From the NCBI RefSeq assembly GCF_014642275.1, contig NZ_BMIM01000002.1, positions 186,001-250,000 on the forward strand: a DNA stretch of 64,000 nt, read 5' to 3'. Below the pieces are notes generated by a model. The model worked only from the letters and a program-made list of their open reading frames with translations, was not told the DNA's origin and searched no databases. Made by a program: the position numbers and the translations under genes. Below are positions 43,750-53,962 of this stretch, piece by piece. Numbering within the stretch: position 1 is the stretch's first letter; every line of letters starts with the position of its first letter. The DNA is from Flavobacterium lutivivi (GTDB lineage Bacteria > Bacteroidota > Bacteroidia > Flavobacteriales > Flavobacteriaceae).

Positions 43750-44904
43750 ATGGTGTTTTCAAAAAAACCACTTCATTTTATAATTGCAACATTAATTGCT
43801 TTTTTGCCGTTAATTAATTTTGCAAATCCAAACACAGATACAACAGCTGTTGAAAAACAGACAGTTGAAGCTGAAGCTCACACAACTGAGCACAATTCAG
43901 AAGAACCAAAAGATTTAAAAACGGAAATAAAAGAATTTATTTCTCATCACTTATTGGACTCATACGATTTTCATTTGTATTCTTATAAGGATGATTCAGG
44001 TACAGAAAACCACATAGGTTTTCCTTTGCCAGTTATTTTATGGGATAATGGTCTTCAAGTTTTTTCATCGTCAAAATTTCATCATGGAGAACATGCCGCA
44101 GAAAGTAATGGAAACTTTTACAGACTTTTTCATGGAAAAATTTACAAAGTAGGTTCAGCTGAGGAACAAATAAAATTAAATGAGCATGGTCATGCTGAAA
44201 ATGTAAAACCATTCGATTTTTCTCTAACTAAAAACGTATTCATGATGTTGGTGGTTTCAATCATCATGTTTTTGTTATTTACCAATTTAGCTAAATCGTA
44301 TGCTAAAAACGGTGGAATAGCAAAAGGTGCTGGTCGATTCTTTGAGCCAATTATTCTTTATATAAGAGACGATATTGCTATTCCAAATATTGGGAAAAAC
44401 TATAAAAAATATATGAGTTATTTATTGACTATATTTTTCTTTGTATGGTTTTTAAATTTATTTGGACTCACTCCACTAGGAGTAAACGTTACAGGTAATA
44501 TAGCGGTAACAGCTTGTTTAGCTTTGCTAACTTATCTGATTACTACTTTTACTGCAAAAAAAGATTATTGGGGACATATTTTTTGGATGCCTGGAGTTCC
44601 AGTACCAATGAAAATAATTCTAGCACCAATTGAACTTCTGGGAACAATTATCAAACCTTTCTCATTAATGATTCGTCTCTATGCAAACATCGTTGCTGGT
44701 CACGTGGTTTTGATGAGTATCATCGGATTGATGTTTATTTTTAAAAACTGGCTAGGAAGTAGTTTGTCATTTGTGCTTGCTTTTGCTTTATCATTATTAG
44801 AGATTTTAGTTGCCGCTTTACAGGCATATATTTTCACTATGTTATCAGCACTTTATTTTGGTGCGGCTAATGAAGAACATCACCACGATGATGCTCATCA
44901 TTAA
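43750..44904 (+). CDS. atpB: F0F1 ATP synthase subunit a
   Basis: Proton-channel subunit of 384 residues. It has a signal peptide (residues 1-25) and a long His/Glu-rich extracytoplasmic domain, both usual in Bacteroidetes and absent from the 271-residue E. coli protein. The membrane part begins near residue 165. The essential Arg is in PFSLMIRLYANIVAGHVVL, and LSLLEILVAALQAYIFTML forms the last helices. The tail is HHHDDAHH. Confidence 0.96.
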   Translation: MVFSKKPLHFIIATLIAFLPLINFANPNTDTTAVEKQTVEAEAHTTEHNSEEPKDLKTEIKEFISHHLLDSYDFHLYSYKDDSGTENHIGFPLPVILWDNGLQVFSSSKFHHGEHAAESNGNFYRLFHGKIYKVGSAEEQIKLNEHGHAENVKPFDFSLTKNVFMMLVVSIIMFLLFTNLAKSYAKNGGIAKGAGRFFEPIILYIRDDIAIPNIGKNYKKYMSYLLTIFFFVWFLNLFGLTPLGVNVTGNIAVTACLALLTYLITTFTAKKDYWGHIFWMPGVPVPMKIILAPIELLGTIIKPFSLMIRLYANIVAGHVVLMSIIGLMFIFKNWLGSSLSFVLAFALSLLEILVAALQAYIFTMLSALYFGAANEEHHHDDAHH

Positions 44905-44937
44905 TAAATTGAATGTTTAATTAAATATATATACATT

Positions 44938-45129
44938 ATGACAATTCCAAACATTGTAGGTGCAGGTTTAATCGTTATCGGTGCTGGTTTAGGTATCGGT
45001 AAAATTGGTGGTTCAGCAATGGACGCTATTGCTCGTCAACCTGAAGCTTCTGGAAAAATCCAAACAGCTATGCTTATTGCAGCTGCTTTGATTGAAGGTA
45101 TTGGTTTCGCTGCATTATTTGCATCTTAA
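44938..45129 (+). CDS. atpE: F0F1 ATP synthase subunit c
   Basis: Rotor-ring proteolipid of 63 residues with two hydrophobic helices joined by the polar loop AIARQPEASGKIQ. The ion-binding carboxylate is Glu53 in AALIEGIGFAALF. The residue after it is Gly, not the Ser/Thr typical of sodium-binding rings, so protons are the likely ion. A hairpin directly downstream (45138-45178) separates it from atpF. Confidence 0.97.
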   Translation: MTIPNIVGAGLIVIGAGLGIGKIGGSAMDAIARQPEASGKIQTAMLIAAALIEGIGFAALFAS

Positions 45130-45137
45130 TCAAAAAG

Positions 45138-45178
45138 AACAACAACAGTTAGAACGGTTGGTTGTAGCTGTTGTTTTT
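45138..45178 (+). terminator. Hairpin with T-run between atpE and atpF
   Basis: Arms AACAACAG (45141-45148) and CTGTTGTT (45168-45175) with a 19-base loop, followed by TTT and an A-rich stretch. It may partly terminate or stabilise the upstream message, giving more subunit c than subunit b. Confidence 0.65.
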
Positions 45179-45217
45179 AAAAAATAAAAAATTTCTAAAA
45201 ATTAGAATTCATTATAT

Positions 45218-45718
45218 ATGGAAAAATTAATAGAACAATTTTCGTTAGGTTTGTTTTTTTGGCAATTCATCCTTTTTGTAGGATTGATTTTTTTACTAAA
45301 AAAATTCGCTTGGAAACCAATTCTTGATGCGGTAAATGAAAGAGAAGAAGGTATAAAAAACGCATTGCTTTCTGCAGAAAATGCAAAAAAAGAAATGCAA
45401 AACTTAAAATCTGATAACGAAAAATTATTAGCTGAAGCAAGAGCTGAGCGTGATGCAATGATGAAAGAAGCTCGTGAAATCAAAGAAAAAATGATTAACG
45501 ATGCTAAAGTTGAAGCTCAAACTCAAGGTGAAAAAATGATTGAGCAAGCAAAAGCAGCAATCGAAAGCGAGAAAAATGCTGCTATGGCAGATTTGAAAAA
45601 TCAAGTTTCTAGTCTATCATTGAGTATTGCAGAAAAAATATTGAAAGACGAATTATCTAACAAAGAAGCTCAAACTAAAATTGTTGAGAAAATGTTAGAT
45701 GAAGTAAAATTAAATTAA
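45218..45718 (+). CDS. atpF: F0F1 ATP synthase subunit b
   Basis: Peripheral-stalk subunit of 166 residues. An N-terminal membrane helix (about 10-27, GLFFWQFILFVGLIFLLKKF) is followed by WKPILDAVNEREEGIKNAL and a long charged helix reaching the C-terminus, as expected of a dimeric right-handed coiled coil. The spacing to atpH is five bases. Confidence 0.96.
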   Translation: MEKLIEQFSLGLFFWQFILFVGLIFLLKKFAWKPILDAVNEREEGIKNALLSAENAKKEMQNLKSDNEKLLAEARAERDAMMKEAREIKEKMINDAKVEAQTQGEKMIEQAKAAIESEKNAAMADLKNQVSSLSLSIAEKILKDELSNKEAQTKIVEKMLDEVKLN

Positions 45719-45723
45719 TCAAT

Positions 45724-46251
45724 ATGTCAAGAGCAGCGATAAGATACGCAAAAGCGATTATTGATAATGCAGTAAGCAACGGAAAAACAGATTCTGTAAA
45801 TAATGATATGAATAACATTATTGCAGCTATAAACGAAAGCCATGAGCTTGAAGTTTTTCTAGCAAGTCCAGTTGTTCCTTCAGAAATTAAATTAAAAGCC
45901 TTGTTTGAAATTTTTTCAGACTCTAATGAGGAAACAAAAGCCTTGTTCAAACTTCTTTCAGCTAACAAAAGATTTGGAATCCTTCAGGAAATAGCTTTGA
46001 AATACAAGACTTTGTACAATGAAGTAAATGGTCTAGAAATTGCAAAAGTTACTACTGCGGTAGCATTAACACCTGAACTTGAAAGTAAAATTTTGGCAAA
46101 AGCTGCAACCATGACTACCAAAAAATTGACAATTGAAAATACAGTTGATCCGTCAATAATTGGAGGTTTTATTTTAAGAATTGGAGACATGCAATTTAAC
46201 GCATCAGTTGCCAACAGATTACAAGAATTAAAAAGAGAATTTAGTAATTAA
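45724..46251 (+). CDS. atpH: F0F1 ATP synthase subunit delta
   Basis: Protein of 175 residues linking the peripheral stalk to F1. AAIRYAKAIIDNAV at the N-terminus and the C-terminal IIGGFILRIGDMQFNASVAN are characteristic of the OSCP/delta family. It is located between atpF and atpA in the standard order. Confidence 0.95.
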   Translation: MSRAAIRYAKAIIDNAVSNGKTDSVNNDMNNIIAAINESHELEVFLASPVVPSEIKLKALFEIFSDSNEETKALFKLLSANKRFGILQEIALKYKTLYNEVNGLEIAKVTTAVALTPELESKILAKAATMTTKKLTIENTVDPSIIGGFILRIGDMQFNASVANRLQELKREFSN

Positions 46252-46272
46252 TTACCATTAAATATATATACA

Positions 46273-47850
46273 ATGGCAGAAATTAAAGCTGCTGAAATTT
46301 CAGCAATATTAAAAAAACAATTATCTGGTTTTGAGTCAGGTGCATCTTTAGAAGAAGTAGGAACAGTACTTCAAGTAGGTGATGGAATTGCTCGTGTGTA
46401 CGGATTATCAAATGCACAATATGGTGAGCTAGTTCAATTTGAAAACGGTTTGGAAGCAATCGTTTTGAACCTTGAAGAAGATAATGTTGGGGTTGTACTT
46501 CTTGGTCCTTCAGCAGGAATTAAAGAAGGTTCAACTGTAAAAAGAACTCAACGTATCGCTTCTCTAAAAGTAGGTGAGCAAATGGTAGGACGTGTAGTAA
46601 ACACACTTGGAGAACCTATCGACGGAAAAGGACCAATCGGTGGAGATTTATATGAAATGCCATTGGAAAGAAAAGCTCCTGGAGTTATTTTCCGTCAACC
46701 AGTAAACGAACCATTGCAAACAGGTATCAAATCAGTAGACGCAATGATTCCTGTAGGTCGTGGACAAAGAGAGTTAGTAATTGGTGACCGTCAAACTGGT
46801 AAAACAACAGTTTGTATCGATACAATTCTAAATCAAAAAGAATTTTATGATGCAGGTCAACCAGTATTTTGTATATATGTTGCAGTTGGACAAAAAGCTT
46901 CAACAGTAGCAGGAATTGCTAAAACTTTAGAAGATAAAGGAGCTATGGCTTATACAGTAATTGTAGCCGCTAATGCTTCAGATCCTGCACCAATGCAAGT
47001 TTATGCACCATTTGCTGGAGCAGCAATTGGAGAATATTTCCGTGATACAGGTCGTCCAGCTTTGATTGTTTATGATGATTTATCTAAACAAGCAGTTGCT
47101 TACCGTGAAGTATCATTATTATTAAGAAGACCACCAGGACGTGAAGCATATCCTGGAGACGTTTTCTACCTTCACTCAAGATTATTAGAAAGAGCTGCAA
47201 AAGTTATTGCAGATGATGATATTGCAAAAAACATGAACGATTTACCAGAGTCTTTACGCCCAATCGTTAAAGGTGGAGGTTCATTAACAGCTTTACCAAT
47301 CATTGAAACTCAAGCTGGTGACGTTTCTGCATATATCCCAACAAACGTAATTTCGATTACAGATGGACAAATTTTCCTAGAGTCAGATTTATTCAACTCT
47401 GGTGTTCGTCCTGCTATCAACGTTGGTATTTCGGTATCACGTGTTGGAGGTAATGCACAAATTAAATCAATGAAAAAAGTTGCTGGAACATTAAAATTAG
47501 ACCAAGCACAATTCCGTGAATTGGAAGCTTTCGCAAAATTTGGTTCTGATCTTGACGCAGCTACTATGAATGTAATTGAAAAAGGAAAAAGAAACGTTGA
47601 AATTTTAAAACAAGCAGTAAATGATCCTTATACAGTAGAAGATCAAGTTGCAATTATTTATGCAGGTTCTAAAAACTTATTGAGAAGTGTTCCAGTAAAC
47701 AAAGTGAAAGAATTCGAAAAAGATTACATCGAATACTTGAAGAACAAACACAGAGATACTTTAAATGCTCTTAAAGCTGGTAAATTAGATGATAATATTA
47801 CCGATGTTTTAGAAAAAGCAGCTAAAGAAGTTTCAGCAAAATATAATTAA
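46273..47850 (+). CDS. atpA: F0F1 ATP synthase subunit alpha
   Basis: Non-catalytic nucleotide-binding subunit of 525 residues. The P-loop is GDRQTGKT near residue 172, [17 protein letters not shown] contains the Walker B region, and [27 protein letters not shown] is nearly invariant. Codons are less AT-rich than in the polysaccharide locus, as expected of a highly expressed gene. A heptamer array fills the gap to atpG. Confidence 0.98.
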   Translation: MAEIKAAEISAILKKQLSGFESGASLEEVGTVLQVGDGIARVYGLSNAQYGELVQFENGLEAIVLNLEEDNVGVVLLGPSAGIKEGSTVKRTQRIASLKVGEQMVGRVVNTLGEPIDGKGPIGGDLYEMPLERKAPGVIFRQPVNEPLQTGIKSVDAMIPVGRGQRELVIGDRQTGKTTVCIDTILNQKEFYDAGQPVFCIYVAVGQKASTVAGIAKTLEDKGAMAYTVIVAANASDPAPMQVYAPFAGAAIGEYFRDTGRPALIVYDDLSKQAVAYREVSLLLRRPPGREAYPGDVFYLHSRLLERAAKVIADDDIAKNMNDLPESLRPIVKGGGSLTALPIIETQAGDVSAYIPTNVISITDGQIFLESDLFNSGVRPAINVGISVSRVGGNAQIKSMKKVAGTLKLDQAQFRELEAFAKFGSDLDAATMNVIEKGKRNVEILKQAVNDPYTVEDQVAIIYAGSKNLLRSVPVNKVKEFEKDYIEYLKNKHRDTLNALKAGKLDDNITDVLEKAAKEVSAKYN

Positions 47851-47855
47851 TTTTA

Positions 47856-47918
47856 AGTGAATAGTGAATAGTGATTAGTTAAAAGCTAATTACTATTCGC
47901 TAATTACTAATTACTAAA
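47856..47918. repeat. Nine-unit heptanucleotide array forming a hairpin between atpA and atpG
   Basis: Units in strict seven-base phase: AGTGAAT, AGTGAAT, AGTGATT, AGTTAAA, AGCTAAT, TACTATT, CGCTAAT, TACTAAT, TACTAAA. The first and second halves are complementary. Bases 47863-47878 pair with 47886-47901 over 16 positions, two of them G-U, around a seven-base loop. The array fills most of the 73-base gap. Confidence 0.88.
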
Positions 47919-47923
47919 AAAAC

Positions 47924-48781
47924 ATGGCAAACTTAAAGGAAATACGTAATAGAATTACTTCCGTTCAATCTACGATGCAAATTACATCGGCGATGAAAAT
48001 GGTTTCTGCAGCAAAGTTGAAAAAAGCACAAGATGCTATTACAGCTATGCGTCCGTATGCCGAAAAATTAACGGAATTATTACAAAGCGTTAGCGCAACT
48101 TTAGAAGGCGATGCAGGAGGTCAATTCACAGCTCAGAGAGAAGTGAAAAAAGTACTGATTGTAGCAATTACTTCCAATAGAGGTTTGTGTGGAGCTTTCA
48201 ATTCAAATGTCATAAAGCAATCAAAAACAATTGCTGATAGCTACGCTGGATTACAAGTTGATATTTTTGCCATTGGTAAAAAAGGAAATGATGTATTAAG
48301 AAAGACAAACAATGTAGTGGAAAACAAAAGTGAGGTTTTTGATAATTTGACTTTCGAAAACGTTGCTGAAATTGCAGAACTGTTAACATCAAAATTCGTT
48401 TCGGGTGAATATGATAAAATAGAATTGGTTTATAATCAGTTCAAAAATGCTGCAACTCAAATTGTACAAACAGAGCAATTCCTTCCATTAGTCCCAGTTC
48501 AGTCTAGTCAGTCTGCAACAGCAGATTATATATTTGAACCTTCAAAAGAGGAAATAGTTGAAACATTAATTCCAAAGTCACTAAAAACGCAATTGTATAA
48601 AGCAATTAGAGACTCTTTTGCAGCAGAACATGGTGCACGTATGACGGCAATGCACAAAGCAACAGACAACGCAACAGAGTTGAGAAATCAATTAAAATTA
48701 ACCTATAACAAAGCACGTCAAGCTGCAATTACTGGAGAAATTCTAGAAATTGTAGGTGGAGCTGAAGCGTTGAATGGTTAA
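47924..48781 (+). CDS. atpG: F0F1 ATP synthase subunit gamma
   Basis: Central-stalk subunit of 285 residues. The N-terminal helix contains IRNRITSVQSTMQITSAMKM, the middle domain has ITSNRGLCGAFNSN, and the C-terminal helix has MTAMHKATDNATELRNQLKL and ends GEILEIVGGAEAL. All are conserved. It is the last gene of this part of the operon and is followed by a terminator. The beta and epsilon genes are not in the window, which is usual in Flavobacteria, where atpDC sit elsewhere. Confidence 0.97.
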   Translation: MANLKEIRNRITSVQSTMQITSAMKMVSAAKLKKAQDAITAMRPYAEKLTELLQSVSATLEGDAGGQFTAQREVKKVLIVAITSNRGLCGAFNSNVIKQSKTIADSYAGLQVDIFAIGKKGNDVLRKTNNVVENKSEVFDNLTFENVAEIAELLTSKFVSGEYDKIELVYNQFKNAATQIVQTEQFLPLVPVQSSQSATADYIFEPSKEEIVETLIPKSLKTQLYKAIRDSFAAEHGARMTAMHKATDNATELRNQLKLTYNKARQAAITGEILEIVGGAEALNG

Positions 48782-48801
48782 TAAGAAAAATATATTTTAA
48801 C

Positions 48802-48833
48802 AAAAAGAGTCAACAAACGTTGGCTCTTTTTTT
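48802..48833 (+). terminator. Intrinsic terminator of the atp operon
   Basis: AAAGAGTCAAC and GTTGGCTCTTT pair over 11 positions with a four-base loop, followed by eight or more T. Confidence 0.9.
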
Positions 48834-48852
48834 ATTCATTCAATTTAATACC

Positions 48853-48860
48853 TATTTTTG
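48853..48860 (+). promoter_or_regulatory. -7 promoter element for the flippase at 48886
   Basis: TATTTTTG, 26 bases before the TTG start and directly after the atp terminator. Confidence 0.6.
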
Positions 48861-48885
48861 TTTGATAATATAGAGAAGCTTCATT

Positions 48886-50346
48886 TTGAGTTTATATAAA
48901 AATCTTTTTAAGCAAACCGCTATCTATGGATTGGCAACTGTCTTGCCAAGAATGATTAGTTTTTTACTTAATCCATTATTTGTTTATTATTTAACTGATA
49001 AAAGCAAAATGGGTGAAGTCTCTGTTATTTTTTCCTATTTAGTTTTTTTCAACGTGGTGCTTTCCTATGGAATGGAAACTGCTTTTTTTAGATTTTACAA
49101 TAAAGAGGAAGATAAAAAAAATGTGATTTCTACAAGCATGATTTCCCTATTTTGGTCTTCAATAGGATTTTTGTTAATCTCTTTATTATATAGAAACACA
49201 CTTTCCAACTGGTCTGGAATTGGTGTGGAATATATAACATATACGGTTTGGATTTTGACACTTGATGCTCTTGCAGTTATACCTTTTTCTAAACTTAGAG
49301 CAGAAGGCAGACCAATAAAATATGCGATAATTAAGATAACAAATGTTTTAATATATCTTCTATTAAACATTTTTTTTCTTGCATTACTTCCAAAAATTGT
49401 TTCAAAAAACCCAGATGGTTTTTTTAGCACGTTTTATTTCGAAAATTTTCAAGTAGGTTATATTTTTATCTCAAATTTGGCTGCTAGTTTGGTGACACTT
49501 TTAGTTCTCATTCCCGATTATTTTGATATAACTTGGAAATTTGACAAGCTTCTTTGGGGTCAAATGATGAAATATGGATTACCAATTCTGATTGCAGGAA
49601 TAGCTTTTGCCATCAATGAGCATTTTGATAAAATTCTACTCGATTGGATGCATGTAAGCATGTCAGATATTGGAGCATACTCAGCATGCTATAAAATAGG
49701 AATGTTTATGGTTCTTTTCAGGACGGCTTATACGCTTGGTATAGAACCCTTTTTTTTCAGTCATGCAGGTAATGAAAATGCACAATATACTTATGCCACA
49801 ATAACAAAGTACTTTGTCATTTTTGGTTCATTAATTTGTTTGATTGTTATTGCTTTTGCTGATTTATTTAAAGAAGTAATTGTCCCTAACGATAGGTATT
49901 GGGATGCAATGAAAGTGGTTCCACTCATAGTACTTGCAAATTTCTTTTTGGGTATTTATACAAATCTATCAGTTTGGTATAAATTGATTGATAAAACAAT
50001 AATTGGAGCTTATATTTCTGTTATTGGAGCATTAGTAACTTTAGTTTTAAACATACTGTTAATACCAAAAATTAGTTATTATGGTTCAGCTATAGCCACT
50101 ATTGCTGCCTATGGAACCATGATGATCATGTCCTATCAATTAGGGCAAAAAAAATATCCAATACCCTATGATTTTAATAAGATTTTCAGTTATCTTGGGT
50201 TGACCATAGTTTTTTCTGCCATCTCGTTTTACATCCCTTATGTCAGAGAAAACTATTTCATAAAAGTAGCTCTAATAGCTGTATTTTTATATTTCATATA
50301 CACTAGTGAAAAAGAAACATTACAAAGAATAATAAAAAGAAAATGA
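48886..50346 (+). CDS. Polysaccharide flippase (MATE/Wzx superfamily)
   Basis: Membrane protein of 486 residues with about 14 helices. [24 protein letters not shown] and [14 protein letters not shown] near the start are characteristic of this branch of the polysaccharide biosynthesis exporters. It starts at TTG; no ATG is in frame before the first helix. It leads a run of genes (dut, sugar nucleotidyltransferase, TPR, DUF4292 and EnvC-like) with small gaps or overlaps, often kept together in Flavobacteria. It lies apart from the main polysaccharide locus and may serve another lipid-linked substrate. Confidence 0.88.
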   Translation: MSLYKNLFKQTAIYGLATVLPRMISFLLNPLFVYYLTDKSKMGEVSVIFSYLVFFNVVLSYGMETAFFRFYNKEEDKKNVISTSMISLFWSSIGFLLISLLYRNTLSNWSGIGVEYITYTVWILTLDALAVIPFSKLRAEGRPIKYAIIKITNVLIYLLLNIFFLALLPKIVSKNPDGFFSTFYFENFQVGYIFISNLAASLVTLLVLIPDYFDITWKFDKLLWGQMMKYGLPILIAGIAFAINEHFDKILLDWMHVSMSDIGAYSACYKIGMFMVLFRTAYTLGIEPFFFSHAGNENAQYTYATITKYFVIFGSLICLIVIAFADLFKEVIVPNDRYWDAMKVVPLIVLANFFLGIYTNLSVWYKLIDKTIIGAYISVIGALVTLVLNILLIPKISYYGSAIATIAAYGTMMIMSYQLGQKKYPIPYDFNKIFSYLGLTIVFSAISFYIPYVRENYFIKVALIAVFLYFIYTSEKETLQRIIKRK

Positions 50347-50777
50347 CTATAAAAATCATCAATAAATCTCAACACAGTTTACCTAGTTATGAAACCATTG
50401 CTTCGGCTGGAATGGATTTGAGAGCAAATTTATCAGAACCAATACTGCTAAAACCATTAGAAAGAACTATTGTAAAAACAGGTTTATTTATAGAATTACC
50501 CATCGGTTTTGAAGCACAAGTAAGGCCAAGAAGTGGACTTGCAGCCAAAAAAGGAATTACAGTTCTAAATTCTCCTGGTACAGTTGATGCCGATTATCGA
50601 GGTGAAATAGGCGTTATTTTAGTAAATTTATCCAATGAAGATTTTGTTATCGAAAATGGTGAACGAATAGCTCAATTAATCATAGCCAAACACGAACGTG
50701 CCGAATGGATTGAAGTTCAAGAATTGTCTGAAACATCTCGTGGCGAAGGCGGATTTGGAAGTACTGGAGTGAAATAG
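50343..50777 (+). CDS. dut: dUTP diphosphatase
   Basis: Trimeric dUTPase of 144 residues that removes dUTP and supplies dUMP. All five motifs are visible: [34 protein letters not shown] (with the catalytic Asp and substrate-binding Tyr), GERIAQLII and the flexible C-terminal [10 protein letters not shown]. It overlaps the flippase gene by four bases. Confidence 0.98.
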   Translation: MTIKIINKSQHSLPSYETIASAGMDLRANLSEPILLKPLERTIVKTGLFIELPIGFEAQVRPRSGLAAKKGITVLNSPGTVDADYRGEIGVILVNLSNEDFVIENGERIAQLIIAKHERAEWIEVQELSETSRGEGGFGSTGVK

Positions 50778-50816
50778 TAATCAGTTTTACAATATTACAA
50801 TATACAATTAAGAAAT

Positions 50817-51827
50817 ATGAAAATAATAGTACCAATGGCAGGTCGTGGTTCTAGATTAAGACCACACACATTAACCATACCAAAACCATTAATTCCTATA
50901 GCAGGAAAACCAATTGTTCACAGACTAGTTGAGGATATAGCTGGAGTTCTAAATCAACCGATTGAAGAAGTAGCTTTTATCATTCATGAAAGTTTTGGAA
51001 AAAAAGTGGAAGAAGAATTAGTAGCAATTGCCCAAAAATTAGGAGCAAAAGGAACGATTTATTATCAAAATGAAGCTCTAGGAACTGGTCATGCTATTAT
51101 GTGTGCAAAAGAATCGCTTTCTGGCCCAGCAGTTATAGCTTATGCTGATACTTTGATTAGAGCAAATTTTGATTTAGACACAACTGCTGATAGTGTAATA
51201 TGGGTTAAACAAGTTGATCAACCAGAAGCATTTGGGGTAATCAACTTGAATGAGAATAATGAAATAATTGAATTAGTAGAAAAACCAAAAGAATTTGTTT
51301 CTGATTTGGCTGTTATAGGAATATACTATTTCAAAGAAATTTCCGTTCTAAGAGATGAGCTTCAATCTGTTCTTGATAATAATATCATTCATGGTGGCGA
51401 ATATCAAATCAACGATGGAATAAAGCAAATGATGGCAAAAGGCATGAAATTTGTACCAGGACAAGTAGATGAATGGATGGATTGTGGAAACAAAGATGTA
51501 ACAGTTGAAACTAATGGAAGAATGCTAGGATTTTTGCATCAAGATGGAGAAAAACTTGTTTCAGACGATGTGAAAATTGAAAATTCAACGATTATTCCTC
51601 CATGTTATATAGGTGAAGATGTGGTTTTAATTAATTCTACTGTTGGGCCAAATGTTTCTCTTGGAAAAGGAACACATTTAATCAACGTAAAGATGCAAAA
51701 TAGTTTAGTTCAAGCACATGCACATGTGCGCAATGCTAAACTAAATAATGCAATGATTGGTAATCATGCCTCATTTAATGGCGATTTTACAAGCATAAGT
51801 ATAGGAGATTTTTCTGTTTTGGAATAG
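50817..51827 (+). CDS. Sugar-phosphate nucleotidyltransferase with left-handed beta-helix
   Basis: Protein of 336 residues. The N-terminal nucleotidyltransferase domain has VPMAGRGSRLRPHTLTIPKPL and NEALGTGHAIMCAKE. AYADTLIRANFD takes the metal-binding position and EWMDCGNKD comes later. The last 80 residues show hexapeptide-like strands (IIPPCYIGEDVVLINSTVG). It resembles glucose-1-phosphate thymidylyl- and mannose-1-phosphate guanylyl-transferases; the nucleotide and sugar cannot be read from sequence. Confidence 0.88.
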   Translation: MKIIVPMAGRGSRLRPHTLTIPKPLIPIAGKPIVHRLVEDIAGVLNQPIEEVAFIIHESFGKKVEEELVAIAQKLGAKGTIYYQNEALGTGHAIMCAKESLSGPAVIAYADTLIRANFDLDTTADSVIWVKQVDQPEAFGVINLNENNEIIELVEKPKEFVSDLAVIGIYYFKEISVLRDELQSVLDNNIIHGGEYQINDGIKQMMAKGMKFVPGQVDEWMDCGNKDVTVETNGRMLGFLHQDGEKLVSDDVKIENSTIIPPCYIGEDVVLINSTVGPNVSLGKGTHLINVKMQNSLVQAHAHVRNAKLNNAMIGNHASFNGDFTSISIGDFSVLE

Positions 51828-53177
51828 ATGAAAATTAATTTGAAATATTTGTTTTATATAGGAATGTTGACCATTTCTACTATTTCTTTTGGGCAAACAG
51901 AACCAGAAGATGTCGCAAGTGTTTCAAATGAATTTCAAGATAATTTTTTCGAATCACTCAAGCAAAAGGGAATAGAAAATTATGATAAAGCAGTTGAATT
52001 TTTAGAAAAATGTCAACAGCTTGAACCCAATAATCCAGTAGTATATTTTGAACTAGGTAAAAATTATTTGGCACAAAAAAAATATAAAGAAGCCTATGAT
52101 AATTTTGAAAAAGTAACCCAATTTGAACCCAATAACCGTTGGGCTTGGCAAGGAATGTATGACGTTTGTTATGAAACTCGTGATTTTAACCAAGCCATCA
52201 TTATTGTTGAAAAATTGATAGAATTCAAAGGCGATTATAAAGAAGATTTGACGTCACTTTATATGGAAACAAACCAATATGACAAAGCGTTGACCTTAAT
52301 AAACGAGTTGAACGAAAGTATAGGTAAATCTGAAAAGAGAGAATTGTATAAAGCTCAAATTCTCAAAGACGAAAAGTATCAAAGTGTAGAAAAAAATAAT
52401 CTTCTAGAGCAAATAAAGAAATTCCCAAAAGAAGAATCCAATTATATTCAATTGATTTACTTGTATTCGCAAAGTAATCAAGAAGAAAAAGCACTTGATA
52501 TTGCAAAAAAGCTAGAAAAGGAAATCCCAACATCTGATTGGGCTCAAGTTAGTTTGTTTAAATTTCATCTCAACAATAACGATGGAGCAAATGCTGTAAA
52601 ATCAATGAATATTGTTCTTCCGAGCAAAAAAATTGATAATAAAATTAAGCACAGAATCCTGAATGAGTTTCTAATTTTTGCCAAAAACAATCCTCAGTTT
52701 GAACCAGATTTGGATAAAGCAATTGGTTACTTCAAGGATGATAAACAGGTTTTGGTTGCAAAAGAAATCGGTAAATTTTATTATTCAAAAAAAGATTGGA
52801 ATAAGGCAATTAAATACTTTGAAATGCAACTTTCCAATACTTCTGATGATGTGGAGTTGCAACTACTTTTATTACAATCCTATACAGAAACCCTGAAGTT
52901 TGATTTGTTGGCAAAAAAAGCAGATGAATTAACTCAGCTCTATCCAACACAGCCACAATATTATTACTATGCAGGTTTGGCTTTCAATCAACTTCAAAAC
53001 TTTAAAAAAGCAAAAGAGTTTTTAGAAACGGGTTTAGATTTTGTGGTTGATGACTATTCGTTAGAAATTAATTTCTATATTCAACTAGGTGAAGCTTATA
53101 ACGGACTTGGTGATATGAAGAAAAAAGATAGCTATTTTACAAAAGCCAATGAACTTATCAAAAAACAAAAGAAATAA
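51828..53177 (+). CDS. Exported tetratricopeptide repeat protein
   Basis: Protein of 449 residues with a signal peptide (LKYLFYIGMLTISTISFGQ) and TPR units through most of its length. Typical units are PVVYFELGKNYLAQKKYKEA and PQYYYYAGLAFNQLQNFKKA. Such proteins scaffold envelope complexes. The ATG follows the previous stop directly. The next two genes encode a lipoprotein and an EnvC-like protein, hinting at a shared role in the envelope. Confidence 0.88.
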   Translation: MKINLKYLFYIGMLTISTISFGQTEPEDVASVSNEFQDNFFESLKQKGIENYDKAVEFLEKCQQLEPNNPVVYFELGKNYLAQKKYKEAYDNFEKVTQFEPNNRWAWQGMYDVCYETRDFNQAIIIVEKLIEFKGDYKEDLTSLYMETNQYDKALTLINELNESIGKSEKRELYKAQILKDEKYQSVEKNNLLEQIKKFPKEESNYIQLIYLYSQSNQEEKALDIAKKLEKEIPTSDWAQVSLFKFHLNNNDGANAVKSMNIVLPSKKIDNKIKHRILNEFLIFAKNNPQFEPDLDKAIGYFKDDKQVLVAKEIGKFYYSKKDWNKAIKYFEMQLSNTSDDVELQLLLLQSYTETLKFDLLAKKADELTQLYPTQPQYYYYAGLAFNQLQNFKKAKEFLETGLDFVVDDYSLEINFYIQLGEAYNGLGDMKKKDSYFTKANELIKKQKK

Positions 53178-53178
53178 T

Positions 53179-53946
53179 ATGTCGAAGAAAATAAGTGTGC
53201 TTTTCATTATGTTTTTTTTGGTTTCTTGTAAACCCAAAGCAGTTGTTGCAGAGAGTCATGCTTCTGATGCAATGAGTTCGAAAAGCATTATCGAAAACCA
53301 TTACAAAATAAATCCCGACTTCAAGACGTTATATATAAAATCAGCAGCAGATTATGATGATGGAAAACAATCCTACAACATGACAGCTGAGATTAGAATA
53401 AAAAAGGATGAAAAAATACTAGTTAGTATTCGCTTTCTTGGAATTACCATGGCCAAAGCCTTGATTACTCCAACAACAGTAAAGTATTACGAAAAAATGG
53501 GAGGAAAATTTTTTGAAGGAGATTATGAATTGTTGAGCAATTGGCTAGGAACTGAACTTGATTTTCAAAAAGTGCAAAATCTTTTCATAGGGCAACCAAT
53601 AGATGATTTAAACAAAGGGAATTATCAAAGTCAGATTTTCGAAAATTTGTATCGATTGACAGGAAATGACAACCAAGTTGAGAAAGCATTCTACTTCGAA
53701 GGAGAAAGATTTTTATTAAAAAAACAAGAAATCACTCAACCCGAAAAGCAACGAATGGTTTCCATAAACTATCCTTCATTTCAGGAATATTCATCATTAT
53801 TTTTGCCATCTAGTTGGACAATTTTAGCTAATCAATCAACAGGTAGAACAACAATAAAAGCCGATTATAACTCAGTTGCCATCAATGAAGAAATGAATTT
53901 TCCCTACAGTGTTCCCGATGGATATGAAAGAATAGAAATTAAATAA
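53179..53946 (+). CDS. DUF4292 family lipoprotein
   Basis: Protein of 255 residues. Its lipoprotein signal peptide has the lipobox FLVSC (Cys at about residue 17). The mature part begins with a Ser/Ala-rich linker and then shows strands like KTLYIKSAADYDDGKQSYNM. The DUF4292 fold resembles LolA/LolB-type lipoprotein carriers by general shape, so lipid or lipoprotein handling is a reasonable guess. The start is at the first ATG after the preceding stop. Confidence 0.83.
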   Translation: MSKKISVLFIMFFLVSCKPKAVVAESHASDAMSSKSIIENHYKINPDFKTLYIKSAADYDDGKQSYNMTAEIRIKKDEKILVSIRFLGITMAKALITPTTVKYYEKMGGKFFEGDYELLSNWLGTELDFQKVQNLFIGQPIDDLNKGNYQSQIFENLYRLTGNDNQVEKAFYFEGERFLLKKQEITQPEKQRMVSINYPSFQEYSSLFLPSSWTILANQSTGRTTIKADYNSVAINEEMNFPYSVPDGYERIEIK

Positions 53947-53962
53947 ATTTTTAAAAAATAAT

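Noticed and set aside
47856-47918. CRISPR-like array
   Set aside because: Units are only seven bases with no spacers and no cas genes nearby.
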